From positions 496,001 through 560,000 of the forward strand of contig NZ_CP039697.1 in the NCBI RefSeq assembly GCF_005145025.1: DNA of 64,000 nt, read 5' to 3'. Shown piece by piece: positions 1 to 8,355 of this stretch. The notes beneath the pieces were generated by a model, which saw only the letters and a program-made list of their open reading frames with translations, was not told the DNA's origin and made no database searches. How positions within the stretch are numbered: the first letter of the stretch is position 1; each line of letters begins with the position of its first letter. This stretch comes from Novosphingobium sp. EMRT-2. Its GTDB lineage: Bacteria; Pseudomonadota; Alphaproteobacteria; Sphingomonadales; Sphingomonadaceae. The translations under genes and the position numbers were made by a program.

Positions 1-1522
1 CGATCCGCGTAACCACCGGCCTGGCGGAGAAAGTCCGTTCGCCGCGCGGCTTCGCGGGATCGATCGCGTTGTAATAGACCGCGCGCAGGCCCGGCTGGCC
101 ATCGGGCGTCAGGAAATTGCCGTCGGTGACGAGATCGCCGTCGGTGATCGAGGGCGCGAACGGCACCAGCGTGACCTTCGCTTCGGGCATGGCCCGGCGC
201 AGGCCATCGACGACCGAGATCGGCGGCGCCGAATTGGGCGAGGAATAGTTGCCGCGCAGTACGCGCGTGGCATCGCCCAGCGGGCCGATCACCGCGACGC
301 GCACGCCGGGCTTGAGCGGCAGGGCGCCGTTGTTCTTGAGCAGGACGAGGCTCTTTTCCGCCGCCTTGAGCGAAAGCTCCCATCCCTCCCGCGTGCCCAC
401 CGCGCTCACCGGCGTGGCATTGGGCTTGCGCGCGGCGATCCCGCGCAGGTCGCCGTTGCGGTAGCGGGCCGAGAACAGGCGCACCAGCACCCGGTCAATG
501 TCGCTATCGGTCAGGTATCCGGCCTTGAGCGCCGCCTTGTAGCGGTCCGCCAGCCCGGGGGCCTCGCCGATCGTGCCGGTGTGGCATTCGTTGTCCACGC
601 CCGCCAGCAGCCCCGCCGCGACGCCCGAGGCGGCATCGGGCGCATACTTGTGGCGGTCGTAGATATCGACCACCGCGTCGCAATCCGAAACGACATAACC
701 CTTGAAGCCCCACGCACCGCGCAGCCGGTCCTTCAGCAGCAAGTCGCTGGCACAGGCCGGCTGTCCATCCACGCGGTTGTAGGCGCACATGATCGACCCG
801 GCCTTGGCCTCGACGATCGCGGCACGGAAGGCGGGCAGGTAGGTATCTTCCAGATCATGGCGCGAAACCATGATGTTGTCGGTGTGGCGCGTCGGCTCCG
901 GCCCGGAATGCACCGCGAAGTGCTTGGGCGTGGCGATCACGTCGGGCAGGTCCGGGTTCGGCCCCTGGATGCCCTGCACATAGGCGACGCCCAGCCGGGC
1001 GGTGAGGAACGGGTCCTCGCCGTAGGTTTCCTGCCCGCGCCCCCAGCGCGGATCGCGGAAGATGTTGATGTTGGGCGCCCAGGTATCGAGCCCGGTGCCG
1101 ATCTTGCCGAGATGCCCGGTCTGCCGCGCCAGCGTATGCAACCCCTGCAACTCGGTGCTGATCACGCGCGCCACGTCATGCACCAGCGGCGGATCGAACG
1201 TGGCGGCAAGGCCGATGGATTGCGGGAAGTTGGTGGTCGGCACCGCGCCACCTGCCCCGTGCAGGCTCTCGGTCCACCAGTTGTAGGCGGGAATGCCCAG
1301 CCGCGGGATCGCCGGGGCGACATTGAGCAGCTGCTCGACCTTTTCGTCGACCGTCATCTTCGCGACCAGCGCCGAGGCGGCGCGGTCCGCTTCCGTCCAC
1401 GCCTCGGGCGCCGCCGAAGCGGCCTCGCGCGCCTGGGCCGGCGAGAACGTTAGCGCTACCATACTTGCGGCGGCGAGCAGCGAGCGCGCATGACGGCGCG
1501 CGGGCATCGAACTCTCGATCAC
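1..1522 (-). CDS. Glycoside hydrolase family 3 (beta-xylosidase/beta-glucosidase), 3' end outside window
   Basis: Periplasmic GH3 exo-glycosidase expected to release monosaccharide from oligosaccharides. It runs off the left edge, so about 507 residues are visible; family members usually have 700-900. A signal peptide ends near SPAQA. The TIM-barrel domain follows, with TPKHFAVHSG and GYVVSDCDAV; the Asp of VSD is the expected nucleophile. The second domain begins around SLVLLKNNG. GTG at 1522 is chosen because GAGAGGA lies 7 bases upstream; ATG at 1507 is an in-frame alternative without a well-placed ribosome site. It lies 76 bases behind the halogenase gene and is probably last in the receptor-halogenase-glycosidase unit. 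Xylosidase rather than glucosidase activity is inferred only from the xylose genes nearby. Confidence 0.88.
   Translation of the reverse strand, partial: MIESSMPARRHARSLLAAASMVALTFSPAQAREAASAAPEAWTEADRAASALVAKMTVDEKVEQLLNVAPAIPRLGIPAYNWWTESLHGAGGAVPTTNFPQSIGLAATFDPPLVHDVARVISTELQGLHTLARQTGHLGKIGTGLDTWAPNINIFRDPRWGRGQETYGEDPFLTARLGVAYVQGIQGPNPDLPDVIATPKHFAVHSGPEPTRHTDNIMVSRHDLEDTYLPAFRAAIVEAKAGSIMCAYNRVDGQPACASDLLLKDRLRGAWGFKGYVVSDCDAVVDIYDRHKYAPDAASGVAAGLLAGVDNECHTGTIGEAPGLADRYKAALKAGYLTDSDIDRVLVRLFSARYRNGDLRGIAARKPNATPVSAVGTREGWELSLKAAEKSLVLLKNNGALPLKPGVRVAVIGPLGDATRVLRGNYSSPNSAPPISVVDGLRRAMPEAKVTLVPFAPSITDGDLVTDGNFLTPDGQPGLRAVYYNAIDPAKPRGERTFSARPVVTRI
1449..1460. promoter_or_regulatory. XylR-type operator-like site inside the GH3 5' end
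   Basis: GTTAGCGCTACC, containing the palindromic core TAGCGCTA, lies within the signal-peptide codons about 60 bases inside the GH3 gene. It matches the intergenic copies at 6364, 9882 and 16823 except at flanking bases. It could be an internal LacI-type operator or be fixed by coding alone. Confidence 0.45.
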
Positions 1523-1598
1523 GAAGATGTCCTCTCTGGTCTTCTGGTCCGGGTGCACCCGGGCCGGCGTTCAAGCGGGGTCAGACGGGCAGGCGTGG

Positions 1599-3161
1599 TC
1601 AGACAGGCTGAAGGCCATATTCCACGATGCGGTTGATCAGGTCGCGATGGCGCGGCAGCGCCGTCAGCATGCGCGCGGTGACATCGGCGTTCTGCCCCCT
1701 CGCCCGCCGGGCGTCGCGCACCTCGGGTTCCAGCGCGCGCGCGGAGACCTCGGAGCGGAAGCCCATGCCATAGAGCACGTACTGGTAGGAGGCCGAAGGG
1801 AATACCTCGTCCACCCGGTCGAACTCCTCGTGCATATAGGGCGGCTGCCAGCGCCACAGCGCCAGCAGTTCGCGCAGGCGTTCGGGGATCGTCGCCGGGT
1901 CCATGTTGTCGCGCCAGAAGGCGGTGTCGCGGCGCTGGCTCAGCACGTAGTGCAGCTTGAGGAAATCGATGATCCGGCCCCAGCGGTACAGCGTCTTCTC
2001 GTTGTAGCGCCGGGCGACGATGTCCATGACCTCGCGCGCCGGCGGCATCTGTTCGGCGATCATCTTCGCCGAAAGCTCGATCAGCACGATCGCCGAGGCT
2101 TCCAGCGGTTCGAGAAAGCCCGCCGCCAGCCCCACCGCCACGCAATTGCCCTTCCAGAACAATTCGCGGTGGCCCGAACGGATATCGATCTTGCGCACGG
2201 CCAAGCCATCGGCGGCCGGGCCGATATAGGCGCGCAGCTCGGCCTCGGCCTGTTCCCGGCTAATGTGGCGGCTCGAATAGACATGGCCGACGCCGCGCCG
2301 CGTCGGCAGGCCGATGTCCCAGATCCAGCCCGCCGATTGCGCGGTGGAGATGGTGTGCGTGGCAATCGGCGCGTCCGGATCGGGATAGGGCACCTGCACG
2401 GCCAGCGCGGTATCGCAGAACAGCACGTCGTTGCAGTCCTTGAAGCCCACGCCCATCGTCTCGCCCAGCAGCAGGCTGCGCATCCCCGTGCAATCGACGA
2501 ACAAGTCGCCCGCGATTTCGCCCGCCTGCTCGGTCACGATCGCTCGGATGTCGCCGCTTTCGTCCTGGAGCACTTGGCGCATGTCGGCGAGCACGTGGCG
2601 CACGCCCAGCTTTTCGGTGCAATGCCGCTGCATGAACGGCGCGAACTTTCCCGCGTCGAGATGGTAGGCATAGTTGGCCTGCCCCTCGAACTCGGCATCG
2701 GCCATGGTCTTGGGTGCGAGGTTCTCGTCGCAGATGCGGCCCTGCGGGCATACCGCATCGCAGAACGTCTCGTCCGCGTCATCGTCTTCGGCCAGCGTCC
2801 CCGCCAGCCAGTGCGGCGCGAGGTTCAGTTGCCCGAAGCGTTGGGGCAGCACCAGCGGGTGGTAATAGGCATCGTCATCCGCGCCGGTGGTCCATTTGGC
2901 GAACAACGCGCCCTGCTTGAAGGCGGCATCGCATTCACGGAAGAAGTCGGTTTCGGAAATGCCGACGCTTTTCAGCGTGGAGCGCAAGGTCGGCCAGGTC
3001 CCCTCGCCCACGCCGATGATCGGAACGTTGGGGGATTCGACCAGGGTAACGGAAAAGTCGTGCCCCATGCGCGGGCGGTGCCTGGCGGCAATGATCGCCG
3101 CGGTCAGCCATCCGGCGGTCCCGCCGCCGACAATCACGACATCGCGCACTGCACGCACCAT
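1599..3161 (-). CDS. Flavin-dependent tryptophan halogenase family protein
   Basis: A 520-residue FADH2-dependent halogenase of the PrnA/RebH family. Visible features are the FAD-binding GGGTAGW at residues 12-18, GVGEGTWP near 50, a Lys at about residue 82 in AAFKQG that matches the catalytic Lys (K79 in PrnA), WIWDIGLP matching the family W-x-W-x-I signature, and EPLEAS holding the conserved Glu. All expected catalytic residues are therefore present. The ATG has GGCAGGA 5-6 bases upstream. It lies 79 bases behind a TonB-dependent receptor and before a GH3 gene, an arrangement common in Caulobacter, Xanthomonas and sphingomonads. Related Xanthomonas enzymes brominate indoles in vitro; the physiological substrate beside a sugar receptor is unknown. 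Confidence 0.9.
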   Translation of the reverse strand: MVRAVRDVVIVGGGTAGWLTAAIIAARHRPRMGHDFSVTLVESPNVPIIGVGEGTWPTLRSTLKSVGISETDFFRECDAAFKQGALFAKWTTGADDDAYYHPLVLPQRFGQLNLAPHWLAGTLAEDDDADETFCDAVCPQGRICDENLAPKTMADAEFEGQANYAYHLDAGKFAPFMQRHCTEKLGVRHVLADMRQVLQDESGDIRAIVTEQAGEIAGDLFVDCTGMRSLLLGETMGVGFKDCNDVLFCDTALAVQVPYPDPDAPIATHTISTAQSAGWIWDIGLPTRRGVGHVYSSRHISREQAEAELRAYIGPAADGLAVRKIDIRSGHRELFWKGNCVAVGLAAGFLEPLEASAIVLIELSAKMIAEQMPPAREVMDIVARRYNEKTLYRWGRIIDFLKLHYVLSQRRDTAFWRDNMDPATIPERLRELLALWRWQPPYMHEEFDRVDEVFPSASYQYVLYGMGFRSEVSARALEPEVRDARRARGQNADVTARMLTALPRHRDLINRIVEYGLQPV

Positions 3162-3200
3162 CCGCGTCCTGCCCCGTTACTCGAACGACTATTGGGAGTG

Positions 3201-3228
3201 GCGGCACCGGCATGGGAACCGGTGCCGC
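3201..3228 (-). other. Stem-loop between receptor and halogenase genes
   Basis: GCGGCACCGG and CCGGTGCCGC form a perfect 10-bp stem with an 8-base loop in the 79-base gap between the receptor stop and the halogenase start. No T-tract follows on the minus strand, so it looks more like an attenuating or mRNA 3'-stabilising hairpin than a full terminator. Confidence 0.55.
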
Positions 3229-3240
3229 CGCCACGTCACA

Positions 3241-6162
3241 TCAGTAGTTGAAACGGGCGCCGAAGACAAAGCGGCGACCGTAGGACCAGGTATCGAGCGG
3301 CATGTTCGAGAACCGGCCATAGGTGCTGTAGGTCGAGTTGTTGAGGTTGGTGCCTTCGAAGAAGACCGAAACCTGCTTGGTCAGCTGGTAGCTGGCGCTG
3401 GCGTCGATCTGGAACTGGCGGTTCACATTCACCGGTTCCGCGCCGAAGGTGCCACCCTGAGTCTGGCCCAGGCTGAGCAGGTACTTGTCGCGCCAGTTAC
3501 CGGCGAGGCGGACCTCCAGCCCGTTCTTGTCGTAGAACGCGATCAGGTTGGCCGAATTGGCCAGCCCGGTGATCGCGAAGGCCGAACCCGAGATGTCGCT
3601 CGTGTCGAACGTGCGGTTGGTGCTGACGAGCGTGGCGTTGGCGTTGAAGCCGAAGCCGGTTTCGCCGAACACGTGCTGCCAGGCGATTTCCACGCCGCGC
3701 ACCACGCCTTCCGGCCCGTTGACCTTGCCGTTCACCTGGAACTGCGCGGCCTGGCCGGTGAACGGATCGGTCACCCCGTTGATCGTCTGGGTGCGCACGC
3801 CGCCGACGATGAAGTTCGAGATGAACTTCATGAAGCCGTTGACCGCAAAGTACGAGTTGGAGCCGTAATAGTATTCGGCGCCCAGATCGAGGTTATCGGC
3901 CAGGTAGGGCTTGAGGTTGGCATTGCCGCCCGATGCCGCCAGGCTGCCCTTGCGCAGCGTGCCCAGCGTGATCGTGGGGCTAAGGTCGTTCAGCACCGGC
4001 CGGGTCAGGGTGCGCGAAGCGTCGAAGCGCAGCTGCAGCTTCGGCGTCACTTCCAGCTTCACGTCCAGGCTCGGCAGGACGTAATTGTAGCTGGTCTCGC
4101 GGGTGATGAGCTGGTCGGGAGTGTACGAGCCCACCGAGATCAGCGTCGGGTCGGTCGGCACCGTCACCAGCGTCACCGGGTTGCGCCCAATCGCGCCCGA
4201 GGTCAGCTTGGTGTATTCGTCACGCACGCCGGCGCTGATGTGGATCGGCATGTTGCCGACCATGCTGTCGAAGTTGATGCGCAGATAGCCGGCGAAGGTC
4301 CGTTCGCGCACATTCAGCACGCTGGCCGGATCGAACGCGGGCGCGGTGGTGCCACCGCCGGTCGCTTCGAGCGCACGATAGACCGCCAGAGGATCGTAGG
4401 CGATGATCGCGGGCGCCAGGTTGCCCTTGTAGCCGGGGATGAAGTTGGCGGTGCTGATCGTGCCCTGGTACACGCTGCTGGGCAGCGGCGCCACCGCGCC
4501 GGTGCGGCCCGACGGCGCGCCATAGCCGCCGTAACGGAAGAACGTGCCGTTGACGAACGGGCTCTGGTTTTCCTTGTGGAACTTGTTTTCCTGGTAGCTC
4601 GCGCCGAAGTGGATCTTGATCGCGTCGCTTTCGTACTTGCCCGAAATCTTGACCTGCTTGACCAGGTCCGTGTAATAATTGGGGAAGCCCGCGATTACGT
4701 GGCTGCCGATCAGCGACTGGTCGGTGAACTTCCCGACGTTGCCGTTCGGACCGACGTCGTGGATGCTGGGCAGGTAGCCCGAGCTGGGACCGCCGATGGT
4801 GACGCCGGTGTTGGCGCCCAGCACCGTCGAATAGTTGGTGCACGAGGTTGGCGGCGTGGTCGGCGTCGCGCCGGCCGGATAGGTACAACCGGTCGAAAGG
4901 AACGGGCCATTCGCCGTGGCATTGGTGCCGCCATAGCCGATGTCCATGGCATTGGCATAACCGTTCTTGCCGGGGTTCAGGACCGAGCGCGACAGCGAGG
5001 CATCGACATCGAAGCTCAGTTGGTCGGTAGCTTCCCACTTGAGGTTGCCGCCCACCATGTAGGTCTGGTTGATGTCCCGCGCGAGATTGGCGTTGAAGTC
5101 CATCGGCGTGCCGAACTGGTTGAAGTCCACCACGGTGCCGTTGCTGTCCTGCTTCACGTTGCGCAGGTCATCGCCGTTGAACCACGCGCCGTAGCCGTAT
5201 GTCGCGGTGTGCAGCGTCTGGCGGGTGAAATTGCCGTCCAGAGTCACCAGCACCTTGTCGCTGGGGCGCCACTGGTAGGCAAGGCGGCCGTCGATGCGCT
5301 CGTCCTTGGTATTGACCTGGTTGGCGCCGACCTGCTGCGGGAACCAGCCCAGCACGTTTTTCTTGGCGGGCGTGAAGTCGCTGGTCTGGCACGCGGGCTG
5401 CGACTGGCACTGGTAGAAGTAGTTGCCGATCCAGCCGGGGATGAAGACCTGGTTGGACGTCGTGTCGGCACGCTTGTAGGCGACATAGGCCAGGATGCCC
5501 ATGGTATCGTCGGCAAAGGTCGTGCTGGCCAGCGCCGCGCCCGAGGGAACGACCCGGCCGCTGCGGTCCTGCACCGAACCCGATGCCTTCAGCGCCAGCT
5601 TGGTGCCGTTGCTGTCAAAGGGCTTGGGCAGCGCGACGTTGATCGTCGCGCCGATCGCGCTGTTGCCGAGTTCGACGTCGGGCGTCTTGTAAACCGAAAT
5701 ATTCTGGACGAAGTCCGAACCGATCGTGGTGAAGTCCACCGCGCGGTTGCCCGATGCGGTCGACAGGTGGCGGCCGTCGAACTGGGTATCGTTGAAGTCG
5801 CCGCCGAAGCCGCGCACGGTCACGCCATTGGCTTCGCCACGCGCGCCCGACCGCTGGATCGAGATGCCGGGCAGGCGCTGCAAAGCGTCGGCCACGTTGG
5901 CATCGGGGAATTTGCCGATGTCCTCAGCCGAAATCGCGTCCACCACGCCCGACGCGTTCCGCTTGATCTCCATGTTGCGCTGGAGCGAACCGCGGATGCC
6001 GGTGACGATGATTTCGGAGCCCGGCTCGTTGCTGACCTCGGCATCGGCCGGGCCTGCGCTCTCGGCCGGCGCTTGCTGCGCCACCGCCGGCATGGCGATC
6101 GCGAGCGCGATGGCGCCCGATGCCCCGCCCAGCAGGAACCGCGAATTGATTGAAGTCCTCAT
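3241..6162 (-). CDS. TonB-dependent receptor, Xanthomonas/Caulobacter carbohydrate type
   Basis: Outer-membrane active transporter of 973 residues. A signal peptide (MRTSINSRFLL to AVAQQ) is followed by the TonB-box-like EIIVTGIRGSL. A plug domain comes next with AEDIGKFPDANVADALQRLPGISI, then a beta-barrel ending in an aromatic residue (RFVFGARFNY). The plug sequence is typical of the large family found in carbohydrate-scavenging Caulobacter and Xanthomonas. ATG at 6162 is used because GGAGAGGG lies just upstream; an upstream in-frame ATG at 6306 would precede the signal peptide with non-coding-like sequence. The ligand is probably a xylo-oligosaccharide, judged from the XylR-like operator upstream and the GH3 gene downstream; that is inference. 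Confidence 0.93.
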   Translation of the reverse strand: MRTSINSRFLLGGASGAIALAIAMPAVAQQAPAESAGPADAEVSNEPGSEIIVTGIRGSLQRNMEIKRNASGVVDAISAEDIGKFPDANVADALQRLPGISIQRSGARGEANGVTVRGFGGDFNDTQFDGRHLSTASGNRAVDFTTIGSDFVQNISVYKTPDVELGNSAIGATINVALPKPFDSNGTKLALKASGSVQDRSGRVVPSGAALASTTFADDTMGILAYVAYKRADTTSNQVFIPGWIGNYFYQCQSQPACQTSDFTPAKKNVLGWFPQQVGANQVNTKDERIDGRLAYQWRPSDKVLVTLDGNFTRQTLHTATYGYGAWFNGDDLRNVKQDSNGTVVDFNQFGTPMDFNANLARDINQTYMVGGNLKWEATDQLSFDVDASLSRSVLNPGKNGYANAMDIGYGGTNATANGPFLSTGCTYPAGATPTTPPTSCTNYSTVLGANTGVTIGGPSSGYLPSIHDVGPNGNVGKFTDQSLIGSHVIAGFPNYYTDLVKQVKISGKYESDAIKIHFGASYQENKFHKENQSPFVNGTFFRYGGYGAPSGRTGAVAPLPSSVYQGTISTANFIPGYKGNLAPAIIAYDPLAVYRALEATGGGTTAPAFDPASVLNVRERTFAGYLRINFDSMVGNMPIHISAGVRDEYTKLTSGAIGRNPVTLVTVPTDPTLISVGSYTPDQLITRETSYNYVLPSLDVKLEVTPKLQLRFDASRTLTRPVLNDLSPTITLGTLRKGSLAASGGNANLKPYLADNLDLGAEYYYGSNSYFAVNGFMKFISNFIVGGVRTQTINGVTDPFTGQAAQFQVNGKVNGPEGVVRGVEIAWQHVFGETGFGFNANATLVSTNRTFDTSDISGSAFAITGLANSANLIAFYDKNGLEVRLAGNWRDKYLLSLGQTQGGTFGAEPVNVNRQFQIDASASYQLTKQVSVFFEGTNLNNSTYSTYGRFSNMPLDTWSYGRRFVFGARFNY

Positions 6163-6363
6163 ACCCTCTCCACTGCTCTGTCTGACGGCCCCCCCGCCCG
6201 GGAAGGAGACGACATCGCTCGCACCGTTCACTGCCTCCTGAACGGGCCGAAACGGGAGCGCCTGGGTCGCTGAGGACAATGCCCTGCAACTGCGGTTGCC
6301 AGCCATCTCTCCGCCACGCCGGTGCTCTGCTCGTCACCTTGCCCATTTTGAGTAACCGATAAA

Positions 6364-6375
6364 GGTAGCGCTATC
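6364..6375. promoter_or_regulatory. XylR-type operator in the TBDR/sapC divergent region (6163-6528)
   Basis: GGTAGCGCTATC is the reverse complement of the sites at 9882-9893 and 16823-16834. It lies 202 bases before the TonB receptor start and 154 bases before the sapC-like start in the 366-base divergent region, so it could control both. The rest of that region shows no gene. Confidence 0.75.
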
Positions 6376-6528
6376 AGCATGAAATTGTCTGCGCAATCAG
6401 ACTGGTGCCCCGCAGTGTTGCACAAAGCCCACGATTCCGGTTAGAGTTTCGATGTTAGCGCGCACATCGCGGCCCGCAATATCACGTAATAACCATCGCA
6501 AAACACGCGAGAATGCAGGAGAGGACGA

Positions 6529-7221
6529 TTGGCGGAGCAAATCGAGATTCTGAACAGCGATGCCCATCGCGATCTTGCCATGCACCCGCTTGCAGGCGCG
6601 CATCCGCACATGGTGCAGATCGTCGTTACCGAGGTGACACGCGCCGCCGCCTGCTGTCCGGTGGTGCTCGCCAAATCGCCAGAGACGGGCCGATTCGCAC
6701 TGGTGGCGCTGTTCGGATTCCAGCCCGGCGAAGTGCTGGTGGAAGGCGCGGAGACCGGAAACGCGGCCTTTCGTCCGCTGGACCTGCAACGCCAGGGCTT
6801 CTTCGCCGCCGACGACAACATCGCCATCGACGTTGCCCATCCGCGCTTCGCGCCCGGCGGCACGGTGCCCCTGTTCGATGCGATGGGCGGGCCGAGCGAC
6901 GAGATGCGCCTGGTCCAGCGCGCGATCGGCCACCTCATGGGCACCGCCCCGCAAACCGAGCAATTCATCGCCATGCTGGTGGAAGAACGACTGATCGAAC
7001 CGGTCGACATTTCGCTTTCTTTCGACGACGGGCAGACGATCGCGCTGAACGGCCTTTATTCCGTGAGCGGCGAGGCGCTGTCGGCGCTCGAGAATGCGAC
7101 AATCATCAGACTATTCCGGCAAGGTTGGCTCCAGGCCGCGCTCGCCATCCACGGCTCGCTGCTGCAGGTTGGCATCCTCGCCCGCCGCCGCAACGACCGG
7201 CTCGCGGGCGGCTGGAACTGA
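6529..7221 (+). CDS. SapC family protein
   Basis: A 230-residue protein of the SapC family, named after a Campylobacter surface-layer locus; its molecular function is unknown. The sequence fits the family throughout: an N-terminal HPxAGAHP region, an internal FGFQPGE, a conserved LFDAMGGPS and a C-terminal NGLYSVSGEALSAL. No signal peptide or membrane segment is seen. Translation appears to start at TTG 6529 behind AGGAGAGG. It is five bases upstream of the cupin gene and divergent from the receptor. In many proteobacteria SapC, cupin_8 and halogenase genes accompany such receptors, suggesting a shared, uncharacterised role in receptor or substrate handling. Confidence 0.82.
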   Translation: MAEQIEILNSDAHRDLAMHPLAGAHPHMVQIVVTEVTRAAACCPVVLAKSPETGRFALVALFGFQPGEVLVEGAETGNAAFRPLDLQRQGFFAADDNIAIDVAHPRFAPGGTVPLFDAMGGPSDEMRLVQRAIGHLMGTAPQTEQFIAMLVEERLIEPVDISLSFDDGQTIALNGLYSVSGEALSALENATIIRLFRQGWLQAALAIHGSLLQVGILARRRNDRLAGGWN

Positions 7222-7226
7222 GCCTG

Positions 7227-8237
7227 ATGCTGGCGGAGCTTGCACCCGGCGCGCCCGAACTGGCGAGTGCGGAGAGCTTTCACGCCGGCGTGATCCTTGC
7301 GGGCACGCCCGTTGTCATCCGGAGCCTGTGCGCCGATCTGCCGGCGGCGCAGGCGGCGCGCGCATCCGCCCGCGCAGCGCTCGACCATGTCTTGTCGTTC
7401 GATACGGGGCGGCGGCCACAGGTCTTTCTCGGCGATCCGGCGATCGGCGGCCGCTATTACTACAGCGACGATCTTTCCGGCTTCAATTTCACCCGCGTGG
7501 AACTGCCGCTGGCGCAGGCCTTCGCGCACATGCTGCGCCATGCCGACGATCCGTCCGCGCCCACCGCCTATCTCGGCTCGCTGGTCGCGCCCGCCTATCT
7601 TCCCGGCTTTGCCGAAGCCAACGCGGTGCCGATCGTGCCGCCGCAAGTCGAGGCGCGGCTGTGGATCGGCAACCCGTCGACTGCCGCCACCCACTACGAT
7701 GCCTATGAAAACCTCGCCTGCGTGCTGGCGGGCGCGCGGCGCTTCACGCTCTATCCGCCCGATGCGATCGGCGATCTCTATGTCGGGCCGATCGATCACA
7801 CGATGGCCGGCCAGCCTGCCAGCCTTGCCACCGCGAGTGCGGACCCGGAGCGCTATCCCCGTTTCGCCGCGGCGCGGGACCGCGCGATCACGGTGGACCT
7901 CGCCGCCGGGGACGCGCTGTTCCTGCCCAAGCTGTGGTGGCATCAGGTGGAAGCGACCGCGCCGGTCAACGTGATGCTGAATTACTGGTGGGATGCGACC
8001 GCGATCGGCCCCGATGCCCCGCTGCTGGCCATGCTGCTCTCGATGATCGCCATCGCCGAGCGGCCGGAGGCGGAGCGCGCGGCGTTCCGCGCGTTCTTCG
8101 ATCATTACGTGTTCCGGCCGGATGGCCACCCCCTCGCCCATTTGCCGGAAGACCGGCGCGGCGTGCTGCGCGAGATAAAGGGGGCAGGCTATGGCCCTAT
8201 TCGCGCGATGGTACTGCGCGCCCTGCGCGGCGGCTGA
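7227..8237 (+). CDS. Cupin-like (cupin_8/JmjC-type) 2-oxoglutarate dioxygenase homologue
   Basis: A 336-residue cupin_8 protein, the family of FIH-like Fe(II)/2-oxoglutarate hydroxylases. The iron-binding motif is visible as THYDAYEN (His-x-Asp) near residues 153-155 and a second His in LWWHQVEA near 250. ARRFTLYPPD between them is the usual cupin_8 strand. These residues support an active metal centre; the substrate, protein or small molecule, is unknown. The gene begins five bases after the sapC stop, so the two are surely co-transcribed and share the XylR-like operator region with the divergent receptor gene. Confidence 0.83.
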   Translation: MLAELAPGAPELASAESFHAGVILAGTPVVIRSLCADLPAAQAARASARAALDHVLSFDTGRRPQVFLGDPAIGGRYYYSDDLSGFNFTRVELPLAQAFAHMLRHADDPSAPTAYLGSLVAPAYLPGFAEANAVPIVPPQVEARLWIGNPSTAATHYDAYENLACVLAGARRFTLYPPDAIGDLYVGPIDHTMAGQPASLATASADPERYPRFAAARDRAITVDLAAGDALFLPKLWWHQVEATAPVNVMLNYWWDATAIGPDAPLLAMLLSMIAIAERPEAERAAFRAFFDHYVFRPDGHPLAHLPEDRRGVLREIKGAGYGPIRAMVLRALRGG

Positions 8238-8262
8238 CTCCCCGTCCCGCCTATAAAAATGA

Positions 8263-8290
8263 GGCCCGGAAAGCGTGTGCTTTCCGGGCC
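8263..8290 (-). terminator. Intrinsic terminator, probably bidirectional
   Basis: A perfect 12-bp stem, GGCCCGGAAAGC / GCTTTCCGGGCC, with a 4-base loop sits between the converging cupin and MFS genes. On the minus strand it is followed by TCATTTTTA, a good T-tract for ending the MFS transcript. On the plus strand TTCT follows. Confidence 0.85.
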
Positions 8291-8355
8291 TTCTCAGGTA
8301 CTGCGGCGGCCCCGGGAGGGGAGGGATTGGGGCCGCAGCGAGGGAACGTTTTGGC

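Noticed and set aside
1549..1562. Palindrome CCGGGTGCACCCGG between halogenase and GH3 genes, considered as terminator
   Set aside because: Short, loop-less, with no T-tract on the minus strand; GC-rich palindromes of this length are common here.
2887..6153. A 1088-codon open frame on the plus strand opposite the TonB receptor, and similar long frames opposite the RND permease (53618-56320) and the last receptor (59629-62019)
   Set aside because: They are antisense shadows of well-recognised genes in high-GC DNA; their translations are Arg/Ala/Val-rich, without domains.
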